Source: Affinibrenneria salicis (GTDB lineage Bacteria; Pseudomonadota; Gammaproteobacteria; Enterobacterales; Enterobacteriaceae). From it: a stretch of DNA of 64,000 nucleotides. The DNA is taken from the NCBI RefSeq assembly GCF_008710095.1, contig NZ_VYKJ01000001.1, forward strand, positions 248,001 to 312,000, written 5' to 3'. Shown here piece by piece: positions 7,964 to 16,820 of the stretch. The stretch's first letter is position 1, and every line of letters begins with the position of its first letter. Position numbers and translations under genes: made by a program. A model generated the notes under the pieces. It saw only the letters and a program-made list of their open reading frames with translations, did no database searches and had not been told where the DNA came from.

Positions 7964-10500
7964 ATCAGTTCTCCATCCCGTTTCGGCAGCGTTTTGACCC
8001 GTTTGGTATAGGCATCATTCAACTGTGTGCTCTCATCAATTGACGACTGCGACAGATCGGCGCGAAACAGATTGGCGCCGCGCAGATCGGCGCCGCCCAG
8101 CTGGCTTTTCTGCATTAATGCGCCCATCAGATTGCTGTCCGTCAGTCGCGCCATGCGGAAATCCGTACGCACGCACAGGCTGCCCATCAGGTTGGCGCGG
8201 GTGAAATCGGCATGCTGACAATTCGCCTCGCTCAGATCGCTGCTTTCTATTTTGGCCTGCGCAAAGCAGGCATGCTGCAGCGGAGTCTGACGCAGATTAC
8301 TTTGCAACAAAGTGGCGTGGGAAAAATTCGCGCCGTCAAGCACGCTGCCGGAGGCAAACGCGCAGGTAGTCAGCGACGCAGCGGTAAAGTTGCCGTTTAC
8401 GGCCTGGCTTTCAACCAGAGAGCAGCTCTCCATTTGCGCCCGGCTGAAATCGACCTGTTCCAGCGTACATTTAATAAAGGCAATTTTATTCAGGCCGGCG
8501 GCCGAAAAATCCAGCCCGGGCAACGTAAGCTCAAGGAAAACGCTGTTGGTCAGAGTGGCCTTGCGGAAATCCAACTGGCTGAAAAACACCTTATGGAACA
8601 GTAGATCGTTGAACGTCGCCCCGCCGAAGCAACAGCGTTCGAACCAGGCTTCCTGCAACTGCGTACCGTTAAAGACGACGCCGGAAAAATCGCTGTGCCG
8701 GCACTCCGCCAGCGCCAGAGTGGCATTGCTCAGATCGGCGTCGCGCAGCGAGCTGTGGTGAAATTCGGCGCGCGCCAGCACCGCATCGTTGAATTTGGCG
8801 CCATCCAGTTGACACTCGCTGAAATCGACGCATTCCAGCAGGGCGCGGGAAAAATCGGCGCCGCGCAGATCGAGTCCGGAGAAATCGGCGCCGGTGAAAT
8901 CCATACCGCTGAAGTCGCCCCCCAACCGCATGGTCGCCAGCGCCCTCTGGCGAATAATGCCGGCGATATCTCCCTTCAGACGCGGCGCCGGCGGCTGCGT
9001 TTGCACCGACATTAAATACATCTGATGCAGCGCGTCGGTCATCTGGGTCAGTTTTTTTTCGCTCAGCCCGCTATCGTTGCTCTGCAGCATCTCCTGCATG
9101 CGATACAGCGTTTCCGGACCGCGCGGTTTCTTCTCGTCGTCCTCATCGCTGTTCTGCTGAGCTCTCAGCGGCGCCATGCGCGCCTCCGCATCGGCGCGCA
9201 TCTCCTCCGCCCGCTGCTCCATTCGCTCGATAAACTCGGGCAATTCATCCAGCCCTGGCATTTCCGGTTCTTCAAACGGCGGCAGAACCGCGTCAATATC
9301 CGCGCCCTGCTCCGCCAGCCGGGCGCGATGCTGCTCGCGCAGCAGCGTTTCGCGCTGGCGGAAATTATCGCGCATCGGGCTTTCGCTTTCCGGCAGGTCG
9401 GTATCCAGCCAGGGACCGATCGCCTCCTCCGGCAGCAGATCTTTTTCACGAAAGGCAAACAGCGCGCCTTTTTCTTTATCCAGCCGCTGCTGCATAACCT
9501 TACGGTAGTGATGCACGGAACGCGCCGCGCCGTTTTTTTCCAGCGCCGGAATCAGCTGCAGCACATCGGCGGCGTCGTCCTCATTAATCCGCACGTTGCC
9601 CTGCCAGATGATGATCATCTGCTCCAGATGCGGAAAAAACCAGACTGTAGTGGCCCGCAGCGGGACCTCCTCAAACAGGGTTTCGTCCGCTCGCTGGCGA
9701 TTGATAAAACAGCGCGCGCGCCACGGCGGCAGTCGTCCCTGCTGCACAGGTTTCTCGGGATGCATATTCCAGATGCGCCATTCGGCCTCTGGCGGCAGCG
9801 CATCGCGCTCTTCCCACCACTGATCGCGGCTGGCGGCATTGAACAAGCGCCAGTCGATATCACGCGCGAAACCAGGGAACTCATTTTGCAGCCACTGCGC
9901 ATCGTACTTCTTACCGACGCGGCTAAAGCGGCGCGGCCACATCAGATCCAGCGGGCCAAAGCCGGCAGGCTCCGGTTTTTGCCGCGGCGACGTCATCCGC
10001 CCTTTCAGCGGCTCAATATTAGGTAAACGATAATATTTATAGCCGTCGGTTTCCTCCATATTGAAACCGATGCCGTGCGGGTTATCCTCATAGCCCGCAC
10101 CGCCCCAGGCGCGGCTCCAGTCCAGCCGCATTTCGGTAAAAGGCAGCGGTTCGGACGGTTTGCCGTTGACCCAGTAACGATCGCCAAAGACCGCCAGCGT
10201 TTTGCTCAATTGTTCGATTTCGATACGGGCGGCGCAGGCGGTTTTATCCTGCTGGTGATGGCTGTAAACATAGCCGGTGGCGAGGAATTCAGCCTGAGCC
10301 TTTGGAATCGCTAAATCAATCACTCCGCCGCAGGTTTGTAATTCAGCGGCGGCCAGTTGCCAGAGTTCCGCTTCGGGCCGCAACTTTGGACTCGCGCCCA
10401 TATCAGCCAGCGCCAGTACCGAAACGCCTAAATGATTTTTTCCCTGCCAGCGAAAGGGGCGATTTAACACGCTCAATCGCAGTGGCTTAATAATTTTCAT
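7960..10500 (-). CDS. DUF2169 adaptor domain fused to pentapeptide repeats
   Basis: 846 residues. Roughly residues 1-320 form a DUF2169 domain (FRWQGKNHLGVSVLALADMG near the start; WSRAWGGAGYEDNPHGIGFN, MTSPRQKPEPAGFGPL and RMHPEKP-like segments). A charged, coiled-coil-prone region (about 370-470) follows, then pentapeptide repeats (about 530-830: ADFSGLDLRGADFS, ADLRGANLFRADLS). DUF2169 proteins such as Atu3641 of Agrobacterium act as adaptors that load DUF4150-type effectors onto VgrG. This is the first gene after the immunity-like array and starts a four-gene operon with the two genes downstream plus the DUF4150 gene. Confidence 0.88.
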   Translation of the reverse strand: MKIIKPLRLSVLNRPFRWQGKNHLGVSVLALADMGASPKLRPEAELWQLAAAELQTCGGVIDLAIPKAQAEFLATGYVYSHHQQDKTACAARIEIEQLSKTLAVFGDRYWVNGKPSEPLPFTEMRLDWSRAWGGAGYEDNPHGIGFNMEETDGYKYYRLPNIEPLKGRMTSPRQKPEPAGFGPLDLMWPRRFSRVGKKYDAQWLQNEFPGFARDIDWRLFNAASRDQWWEERDALPPEAEWRIWNMHPEKPVQQGRLPPWRARCFINRQRADETLFEEVPLRATTVWFFPHLEQMIIIWQGNVRINEDDAADVLQLIPALEKNGAARSVHHYRKVMQQRLDKEKGALFAFREKDLLPEEAIGPWLDTDLPESESPMRDNFRQRETLLREQHRARLAEQGADIDAVLPPFEEPEMPGLDELPEFIERMEQRAEEMRADAEARMAPLRAQQNSDEDDEKKPRGPETLYRMQEMLQSNDSGLSEKKLTQMTDALHQMYLMSVQTQPPAPRLKGDIAGIIRQRALATMRLGGDFSGMDFTGADFSGLDLRGADFSRALLECVDFSECQLDGAKFNDAVLARAEFHHSSLRDADLSNATLALAECRHSDFSGVVFNGTQLQEAWFERCCFGGATFNDLLFHKVFFSQLDFRKATLTNSVFLELTLPGLDFSAAGLNKIAFIKCTLEQVDFSRAQMESCSLVESQAVNGNFTAASLTTCAFASGSVLDGANFSHATLLQSNLRQTPLQHACFAQAKIESSDLSEANCQHADFTRANLMGSLCVRTDFRMARLTDSNLMGALMQKSQLGGADLRGANLFRADLSQSSIDESTQLNDAYTKRVKTLPKRDGELI

Positions 10501-10630
10501 GCTGAGAGTCCCTGGTAAAGATCAGGCTGTATGGCTGCGAACTGATATGCGACAAGCCTTAACCGCCGGTCACTAACTGGTTGTGAAATATATCAACGAT
10601 GACGCACGCAGGTCGATAATTTTATATTCC

Positions 10631-10795
10631 ATACCCTAAATAATTCGAGTTGCGGGAAGGCGGTAAGAACGTAAAAAATTTGTCGTGAGCGAATTTGAAC
10701 GCGACCGGCGGCGCACCCGCAAGAGGGGGACGCTGGGACGGTCCGAATAATTGAGTGCAACCAACATATCGGCAACCTTAAGTATGACGAATATA
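10631..10795. repeat. ERIC-like intergenic repeat
   Basis: Left arm TACCCTAAATAATTCGAGTT and right arm AACCTTAAGTATGACGAATA are the recognisable ends of the ERIC/IRU family; the centre is longer and diverged. It lies in the 548-bp gene-free stretch 10501-11048 ahead of the DUF2169 gene. The rest of that stretch shows no further gene or element that I can identify. Confidence 0.6.
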
Positions 10796-11048
10796 ACAGA
10801 GGCGACATACCACCATACAACATTCGTTAACAATACGTTTTTTCTTAAAGAGTCAACGCAGCTATCCTTAAGTCAAATTTCTTCACATTCTGAGCCGCCG
10901 CCGAGTCCCTTGATGGTCGTAATTTAGCTGTAAGGTCCTTCATGTAGGTTTTCCGTGATCTGAAACCGTTCCAGAATAGTCGATGTGGGTTAAACTATTA
11001 TTGCGTCTCGTTATAAAGCAATCACTAAAGATAACATCTTTAGAAAAA

Positions 11049-11426
11049 TTATATATCAAGAGCAATTTCGTCTGTTTTTTTAGGGTTATATTTGATCATA
11101 ACAAAACATCCGCGCTGATAATTTGGCATATCAACAATTTTTATTGCCCTAATCGCATCGGCTATCTTCCTGTTGCCATCGCCATCGATAAAAGACACCT
11201 GTACTCTACAAACGGGGTTATTACCATCTATGCCGCCCGTCTGAGAGATAGAAACGATCTCTCCATTGGTAGCTATACCATCGCGTAATAAATCAATATT
11301 CCTGTCTACCTGCTTAACATATCCCCAAAAATCAACAAAAATAAACTTAAAAAAACCAAATAATGACATGACGGGAATCAGTGGAATCAAAAACAATAAC
11401 GTGATAATTCCTTTTAGTTTTTTCAT
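11049..11426 (-). CDS. Small membrane protein, immunity-like, type C copy 1
   Basis: 125 residues. An N-terminal positively charged start (MKKLKG) precedes a hydrophobic stretch of about 30 residues, then a soluble domain with DGIATNGEIVSISQT, NPVCRVQVSFIDGDGN and the terminal FVMIKYNPKKTDEIALDI. This pattern (small beta domain ending in K/R-Y-x-P) resembles DUF3592. It has good ribosome site GAGGTG. It is paralogous to the gene at 11921 and more distantly to type A. Its place in a series of vgrG-tail fragments suggests an immunity protein; this is inference. Confidence 0.75.
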   Translation of the reverse strand: MKKLKGIITLLFLIPLIPVMSLFGFFKFIFVDFWGYVKQVDRNIDLLRDGIATNGEIVSISQTGGIDGNNPVCRVQVSFIDGDGNRKIADAIRAIKIVDMPNYQRGCFVMIKYNPKKTDEIALDI

Positions 11427-11488
11427 TTTTCACCTCAAAAGAACATTGCCGCCCAATCAACGACATCGTCAATTTTTAATCTACAGAA

Positions 11489-11606
11489 AAGTAATTCGAG
11501 TTGCAGGAATGCGGCAAGAGAGCAAATCCCAATGAGCTGACCCAGATAAGTGATTCGGGTGAGCAAACGTAGCAACGCACCTGCAAATTAAAGTATGGCA
11601 AGTATA
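11489..11606. repeat. ERIC element
   Basis: A near-complete ERIC/IRU of about 118 bp. The core GCAAATCCCAATGAGCTGAC and AGATAAGTGATTCGGGTGAG corresponds to the ERIC palindrome (GTGAATCCCCAGGAGC ... GTAAGTGACTGGGGTGAGCG). The arms AATTCGAGTTGCAGGAATGC and TTAAAGTATGGCAAGTATA match the other copies here. It sits in the 494-bp gap between the two type-C genes. The remaining gap sequence holds no gene that I can support. Confidence 0.75.
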
Positions 11607-11920
11607 CATACTTTCGATAAGGCAATACGTCCGTCAGGTTCGTCTAATCAGCCCGATTGAATAAATATTTACAGGCAGCTTACAGCTTGTTGTATTATTG
11701 ATCATTTTGTTAGCTACATTCATGAGCAACGACTCAGCCGATATTTTATTTTAAGTGTAATAAATTAAATAAAAACACAATATCCCAACACGCTGTAACA
11801 TTTGTGTTGTTACTTGCCTTATCCGCCAGTCTCCCCCACCAGGTCATCGCGCAGGAAGTTCAGGCTGATTATATTCTATTTTACAAATAAAATCATTTAT
11901 AATCAGCCTGGTTATTACGG

Positions 11921-12298
11921 CTAATTATCAATAGCAATTTTATTCGAATCTTTAGGATCGTATTTAATCATAATAAAACTACCTTTTTGATAATTAGGAA
12001 TATCAACAATATTTATAGCCGAAATTGTGTCAACCTCTTTTTCATTACCATCCCCATCAATAAATAAAACCCTTATCTTACAGACTGGATTATCAGCATC
12101 CCTCAATCCTTCCTGAGAAATAGAAACAATCTCACCATTTGTGGGAATACCATCTCGCAATATGTTCACGTTTTTAATAACCGTTTTAACATAACCAAAT
12201 ACATCAACCACTATAAACTTAAAAAAACCGAAAAGAGAGATAAAAGGAATTAACGGAATAAAAATCAATATCGTTATAATTACTTTCAGTCGTTTCAT
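11921..12298 (-). CDS. Small membrane protein, immunity-like, type C copy 2
   Basis: 125 residues from the ATG at 12298, chosen by alignment with copy 1 (MKRLKVIIT against MKKLKGIIT); an in-frame ATG at 12343 would add 15 residues. Same layout as copy 1: charged start, hydrophobic segment ending near FGFFKFIVVDVFGYVK, then DGIPTNGEIVSISQEG and a C-terminal IMIKYDPKDSNKIAIDN. Many substitutions separate the copies, so the duplication is not recent. Role inferred as immunity, from context only. Confidence 0.75.
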   Translation of the reverse strand: MKRLKVIITILIFIPLIPFISLFGFFKFIVVDVFGYVKTVIKNVNILRDGIPTNGEIVSISQEGLRDADNPVCKIRVLFIDGDGNEKEVDTISAINIVDIPNYQKGSFIMIKYDPKDSNKIAIDN

Positions 12299-12796
12299 TT
12301 TCCATTCCCTAAAAAACACTCCAGTTGCCAACAAGAAAGACATGCATTCAGACTAAAAGCTAATGACACTTCAAAATGAAGAAGAAACATTGTCGTTTAA
12401 AATAACGTAAAAAATCAATATATTTTATAGCCACAGCATACGATATTGCAGCTGAGAATTTGACAACGATTTTATTGATAAAAATTTTCGCTTACTTTTG
12501 AAAAGTATCATTTTCCATTAATTATTTAGATGTTTAACCACCCGTATCCCTCCAAAATATTTAATTTTATAACAAATAAATATATTTCTTTCTCTTTTCA
12601 CAAAAAATAATATAGAACAATATTTTTACACCAACCTCGCTACCGAATTATTTTTTAAATGAAAGAGAAAATCACATTGCACACCCCCTCCATTTGATGG
12701 TTTTGTTGAACCATTCCTTATAAAGGGGAATCATCAAATAAAACCCATTGCAATGAGTTATTTAAGGTTCATAATTTCTTTAGTGAAAACTCACAA
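12299..12796. other. AT-rich gap without recognisable gene
   Basis: About 500 bp of very AT-rich DNA between type C copy 2 and type B copy 1. On the minus strand a short frame ends in a TGA overlapping the ATG of the type-C gene. This is the arrangement seen for vgrG tails before other immunity-like genes, but I could not match this frame to a known tail here. No promoter or terminator is convincing. Confidence 0.4.
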
Positions 12797-13180
12797 TTAC
12801 TCAATATGAATCGGCTTGCCACTCTCATCCTTCATCAACAGAATATCATTCTGATTTTTTCCCATACGGGCATTGTATACACCACCAACCTCATAGGAAT
12901 TAAGAGCGATCAGAAGAGCAGTTTCACTATGCTTCTCAACCAACCATGATTTATCAGCTTGTTCGTCCTCAATCTTTAACTTTAATTCCAGAACCGGATT
13001 ATTGTTTAAAAAAACTCCGCTTTGGCGCATCGAAAGAATCGTTGCCCTTACAACAGTGCCACTTTTTTTTAACTCTTTTTCTCTATTAGCAGATCCTTTA
13101 ATTATTTTATTAGCCCAATAAAATGCAAAAAGAAAAATAAGAATAGTCAAGAGCAATTCAACAATATTAGACGTAGTCAT
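12797..13180 (-). CDS. Small membrane protein, immunity-like, type B copy 1
   Basis: 127 residues. N-terminal membrane segment (IVELLLTILIFLFAFYWA) followed by a basic stretch, then ATILSMRQSGVFLNNNPVLE, WLVEKHSETALLIALNSYEV, GGVYNARMGKNQNDILLMKD and GKPIHIE. This is the most diverged of four type-B copies (others at 16419, 19405, 22725). Ribosome site CAGGA is well placed. Unlike the other three it has no clear type-B vgrG tail directly before it. Confidence 0.75.
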   Translation of the reverse strand: MTTSNIVELLLTILIFLFAFYWANKIIKGSANREKELKKSGTVVRATILSMRQSGVFLNNNPVLELKLKIEDEQADKSWLVEKHSETALLIALNSYEVGGVYNARMGKNQNDILLMKDESGKPIHIE

Positions 13181-13317
13181 AAATCATCCTGATAACGATC
13201 ACACCATTGTATACTATACGAAAAAAACATATTACCACTTGCCCCGATCAGTTGCATACCCCCCATATTCACAACTACATGGTTCCAAAACCATTATCTC
13301 ATATGAAACATCTGCGC

Positions 13318-13460
13318 TATAAAATAATTCAGGTTACAGCAAGGCGGTAATCAAACGCCAAACGCCACGGGAACGAATTTACTCAACCAACTGGAGGGTT
13401 TCGATAAAGTACAGAATATATCATAATCCGCAAGAGTTTACATCAGTAAGTAACTGGGCT
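13318..13460. repeat. Degenerate ERIC-like repeat
   Basis: Left arm AATAATTCAGGTTACAGCAA and a later TCAGTAAGTAACTGGGCT core fragment match the ERIC family, with an unrelated or rearranged middle. It lies in the 461-bp gap 13181-13641 between type-B copy 1 and the type-D gene, which shows no gene of its own. Confidence 0.5.
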
Positions 13461-13641
13461 ACATAAACCAGATAATGTACATACAATTTGCAGAATGAAA
13501 AGTATATGTATGTTGCAGCATAACTATGCTGTATTAAACATAGCGGTGGTCTAATGAATAATTAATTAATATATGAAGCATCAGTGCGACAAGCTATTTA
13601 TCACCTTCAAAACTCACAAGCATAAACATTAAAATCAATTA

Positions 13642-14043
13642 TCACCCATCGTACAGAACGTCAGTAACAGCAATTTTTTTTGGTGGCATTTCATCATATT
13701 TTACTATTATCGTCAACCCTTTTTTTAGGCGACATATATCGTTAGCACGAATTAAAGCTGCTGCACAGTACTCCTTAAGATCACCATTAACTTCAAGATC
13801 AAAATTAAAACTATAAAAATGATCCATTCCATAAGTTGCATTTGTCTGTTCCCAGGACTTTAGTTTTGTCTCTCTTAATTCACCTTTCCATCGTTCTCTA
13901 CTTAACCAATCTTTTGTTTCTCCAATCACTTTCTTGCTACCTTTCAGGCCGTGTAAAGCCAATGCTAACATAGACAGCGTTATTGCTATAACAATAATAA
14001 CCGCATATTCAGAAATGAAATCCATCATATTTTCAACCTTCAT
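13642..14043 (-). CDS. Small membrane protein, immunity-like, type D
   Basis: Up to 133 residues; an internal ATG at 14028 has the better-spaced AAGG and may be the real start. A membrane segment (EYAVIIVIAITLSMLALAL) is followed by a soluble domain with FYSFNFDLEVNGDLKEY and the ending LTIIVKYDEMPPKKIAVTDV, similar in pattern to DUF3592 proteins. Its first ATG overlaps the TGA of a vgrG tail remnant (14040-14440), so tail and small gene form a coupled pair. It is the only copy of this type in the window. Confidence 0.72.
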   Translation of the reverse strand: MKVENMMDFISEYAVIIVIAITLSMLALALHGLKGSKKVIGETKDWLSRERWKGELRETKLKSWEQTNATYGMDHFYSFNFDLEVNGDLKEYCAAALIRANDICRLKKGLTIIVKYDEMPPKKIAVTDVLYDG

Positions 14044-14440
14044 ATAAGCAAACGCAAAGCACCAAATGCTATATTTCGCATGTGAAGTTTCACCTCGTTC
14101 AGGAAAAGTACATAATTTATAGGTGCATGAACAACACTGGTAAGAGACGTACTTATATTTACAGGAGTAAAACTTATCCTAAGCATATCATTAATAGATG
14201 TATTGCGCCATTCACTTGTGATGTTATTCTATTGAAAAAATAGAGGTAGAGATTATATTTTTATCTTTAGATGCAACCATAGTCCCGGAAAAACAAATAA
14301 AGACTACCGTATCGATTTTAATCGTAATCTTATCTGGTTAATATAACTTATCTTCACCGGTAACGATATTCCAATGCCAGTTATCATTAGTGTCACGGAT
14401 AACGTTTCCAATAATCATTTTTTCCGATACCGCTATTAAT
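14040..14440 (-). pseudogene. vgrG 3'-terminal remnant with type-D tail
   Basis: Minus-strand translation gives NDNWHWNIVTGEDKLY, PDKITIKIDTVVFI and, in another frame, a tail ending SFTPVNISTSLTS ... GALRLLI before TGA. The first parts align with residues 630-660 of the complete VgrG at 24018-26276, and the tail resembles the TPISLS part of that protein. Frameshifts and an in-frame stop make it non-functional as vgrG. The tail stop overlaps the ATG of the type-D gene. Confidence 0.65.
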
Positions 14441-14448
14441 AGTCAGGA

Positions 14449-14844
14449 TTAACTACTCCTTCTGACTAAGGGGGATGGAATATTAATTATTATTTTATCT
14501 GGATTATCTATAATATACTTAATATTAACTTTATTCCCTGGCTGAAAGTTCTGAATTTTAGTCATATCAATTACTGTGACTCCTTTTGATACATGTTTGT
14601 TATTGTTTTTATCCACATATAAAACTTTTAGCTCAACATTGACAAAGCCAGAATTTCCACCGGATCGACTTTTTATATCTAAAACCTCACCAATAGCCTC
14701 ATCACCATATTTCCTTACTTTATTTTTTTTCATATCACCAAGATGAATACTTATTAAGGCATAAGCAAAAAAAAACATGACAAATATGGCGACATAAAAA
14801 AATGGATCCGTCAAGTTATCTGTAATAAATTTAACTATATACAT
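14449..14844 (-). CDS. Small membrane protein, immunity-like, type E
   Basis: 131 residues with ribosome site GGAAAGG. Hydrophobic segment FFYVAIFVMFFFAYALISIH, then GDEAIGEVLDIKSRSGGNSG, VELKVLYVDKNNNKH and the ending NIKYIIDNPDKIIINIPSPL, again the DUF3592-like pattern. A 60-bp remnant of the 3' end of a second type-E gene lies at 23501-23560, in the same position relative to a type-A gene. The 253 bp upstream (14845-15097) show no gene. Confidence 0.72.
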   Translation of the reverse strand: MYIVKFITDNLTDPFFYVAIFVMFFFAYALISIHLGDMKKNKVRKYGDEAIGEVLDIKSRSGGNSGFVNVELKVLYVDKNNNKHVSKGVTVIDMTKIQNFQPGNKVNIKYIIDNPDKIIINIPSPLVRRSS

Positions 14845-15097
14845 ATTACCTTTCCGTTAATTATACAAAATTTTTAGAATTAATCTGCGCCCATCTCTAT
14901 CATTATCATTAAAAACAACAACCTTAGGTAAATTTGTCTTTAATTTTTATGGACTATTGTATTATGCTAATAAATCACCTTTCCAGTTATCACTGAATAT
15001 ATGAAGATAACCCTGCTATCACCGTCAAAACCATACGCACAGATAATCATTAAAATAATAAAAAAGAGAAACCAGTCATTGCACCTTACAAATCCAG

Positions 15098-15475
15098 CTA
15101 AAGAAAAAGAGGCTTATCATAAATAGCTATCTTATGTGGTTTTTTGGGATCATATTTAATAGTAGTTCCATTACCAGCTTTGAATCTTTCAACTTCATTG
15201 ATATCCAGAGCCTTTTTAACACTAGCTTCATACTCCTTCCCATCCAGAGTTATAAATCTGACCGTAATATTGCAGACTGGTTTATTCCCACCCCATTCAT
15301 TCGTTTGCTGAACTGAGACTATATCTGCATTAGCACCAACGCCGTTTTTCAAAACACGAGCCTGTGTAAAACCCTCCTTAACTGGAATAATTAATAAATA
15401 TAAAACCGTCCGACAAACAGCAAATATTGGGACTATCAATATAACTGCAATAAAAATATCTTTCCACGTAGCCAT
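15098..15475 (-). CDS. Small membrane protein, immunity-like, type A copy 2
   Basis: 125 residues, differing from copy 1 (23633-24010) at roughly a dozen positions, mostly in the membrane segment. Layout: MATWKDIFIAVILIVPIFAV membrane anchor, then GVGANADIVSVQQTNEWGGN, PVCNITVRF and TTIKYDPKKPHKIAIYD. It follows a decayed vgrG remnant whose tail resembles that of the intact VgrG, keeping the same tail-small gene pairing. The homology extends about 70 bp past the 3' end, so the flank was duplicated with the gene. Confidence 0.75.
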   Translation of the reverse strand: MATWKDIFIAVILIVPIFAVCRTVLYLLIIPVKEGFTQARVLKNGVGANADIVSVQQTNEWGGNKPVCNITVRFITLDGKEYEASVKKALDINEVERFKAGNGTTIKYDPKKPHKIAIYDKPLFL

Positions 15476-15479
15476 TTTA

Positions 15480-16330
15480 AACCTATAAAATCAAAGTAAA
15501 ACCTTTGGTGAATAAAGCAAGACCCGCTATTAATAAGGACAAGAAGACTTATTCTATCTCTTGAGGGATGTTTATTTTTAATACCTTTTATGAGATAAAT
15601 ACTGAGCCAATTAAAACATTCGTCTATGTACACTCAAAAAATAAGCATTTTAACTATATTGTAAATAGCCTTCATCACCATCTCATTTTTACATCATCAA
15701 CAGAAATTTTCTCGAAAGGTCTTTTGATGCATTTCTACTTTCAAACTCTGGATATTCAACAGTAGCCGGCCTTACTGCTACATTTAATAGTAATGTAATG
15801 TTAACCAATACCGGATTTTTCTATTTCCTAACAGGAAAAATAGTTATCTATGACCCGCAATCAAGCACTTCAGTAACTATTTCTGTCACATGGTGTACAC
15901 ATATGCCATCAACCTCAACCTCTCCATTATCTTAATTATCACATTACTATCGCCGTAATTAATGAAGTTCCTGATATTCACCGTATAGATAAATAACTTC
16001 GCATATTGATGCTCCACTTTTCATCATGCGAGCCCAATACTGGTGGAATGCATGTCCTGCAAGTGTAGAGCTATTATGCGAAGCTATTTAGCGTTTAAGA
16101 TGCGGTTTTCAACATAATCCATGTACGTATAGCGCCCCTCCATCGTAATCCCGGTAAATAGTGTGTCGCTCGTCACCCGCTTATAATTCTCAACCGAAAT
16201 ATTCATATCTTTCTCGGCATGCATGCCAAATGACTCGCTGCCGAAGCGGTCTTCAAAGAACAGGTAGCTGGCGTTGTCTTTAGTGACGTTTTTACTGCAC
16301 AATATAATGCCCATTCTGGTCGCAGAAGTG
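15480..16330 (-). pseudogene. vgrG 3'-terminal remnant with decayed type-A tail
   Basis: The start (16314-16084) reads MGIILCSKNVTKDNASYLFF ... HAEKDMNISVENYKRV, aligned with VgrG residues 466-512, then jumps to YMDYVENRILNAK (about residues 545-560), so a stretch is deleted. Further on, PEFESRNASKDLSRKF (near 15765-15710) matches PKFESKDTSKKSFAES of the intact type-A tail, with later stops and frameshifts. About 300 bp between (15780-16080) are too decayed to read. The next gene is type-A copy 2, 5 nt away. Confidence 0.65.
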
Positions 16331-16332
16331 AG

Positions 16333-16418
16333 TCGATAATTTAACAGATAAATCGTCAGATACGATCACTGTAAAATATCATTTCAGAGCGCATAATTCC
16401 CATCAAAAACATTGATAA
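16333..16418. repeat. Conserved junction repeat, copy 1 of 3
   Basis: About 80 bp joining the stop of a type-B gene to the start of a vgrG fragment. The core TAAAATATxATTTCAGAGxGCATAATT... AAxACATTGATAATTA recurs at 19328-19404 and 22649-22724. The same junction three times points to repeated insertion or duplication at one breakpoint. Confidence 0.7.
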
Positions 16419-16802
16419 TTATTCAATACGCACCGGCTTGCCGCTATCATCCTTCACCAGCAGAATATCATTCTCATTTTTTCCCATACGGGCATCGTAT
16501 ATACCGCCAACTTCATACGAACTCAGCGCAATCAAAAAGGCAGTTTCCTGATGCTTTTCAACCAGCCATGATTTATTAGCCGGCTCAGTCTCTATTTTTA
16601 ATTTTAATTCCAGAACAGGATTATTATTTAAAAAAAGTCCGCTTTGGTGCATCGAAAGAATAGTTGCTCTTACTACAGCACCATTGGCTGTTAATTCTTT
16701 TTCTCTGCTGGCAGAACTTTTAACTATTCTGTTTGCCAGATAAAAAACAACCACAACAATAACTAATGTTGCAATAACATTTACTACGCCTGACGTTGTC
16801 AT
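16419..16802 (-). CDS. Small membrane protein, immunity-like, type B copy 2
   Basis: 127 residues, intact. Membrane segment VNVIATLVIVVVVFYLANRI, then basic VKSSASREKE, and the shared ATILSMHQSGLFLNNNPVLE, WLVEKHQETAFLIALSSYEV and GGIYDARMGKNENDILLVKD blocks. Nearly identical over the last 90 residues to the broken copy at 19405-19785. Ribosome site AAGGTGA. It starts 18 nt after the stop of a type-B vgrG tail. Confidence 0.77.
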   Translation of the reverse strand: MTTSGVVNVIATLVIVVVVFYLANRIVKSSASREKELTANGAVVRATILSMHQSGLFLNNNPVLELKLKIETEPANKSWLVEKHQETAFLIALSSYEVGGIYDARMGKNENDILLVKDDSGKPVRIE

Positions 16803-16820
16803 AGATCACCTTAATATTAA

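Noticed and set aside
7385..8011. Long plus-strand frames opposite the pentapeptide genes (also 9025-10026)
   Set aside because: They are antisense to clear pentapeptide/DUF2169 genes; repetitive codons create open frames on the other strand. No ribosome sites or family features.
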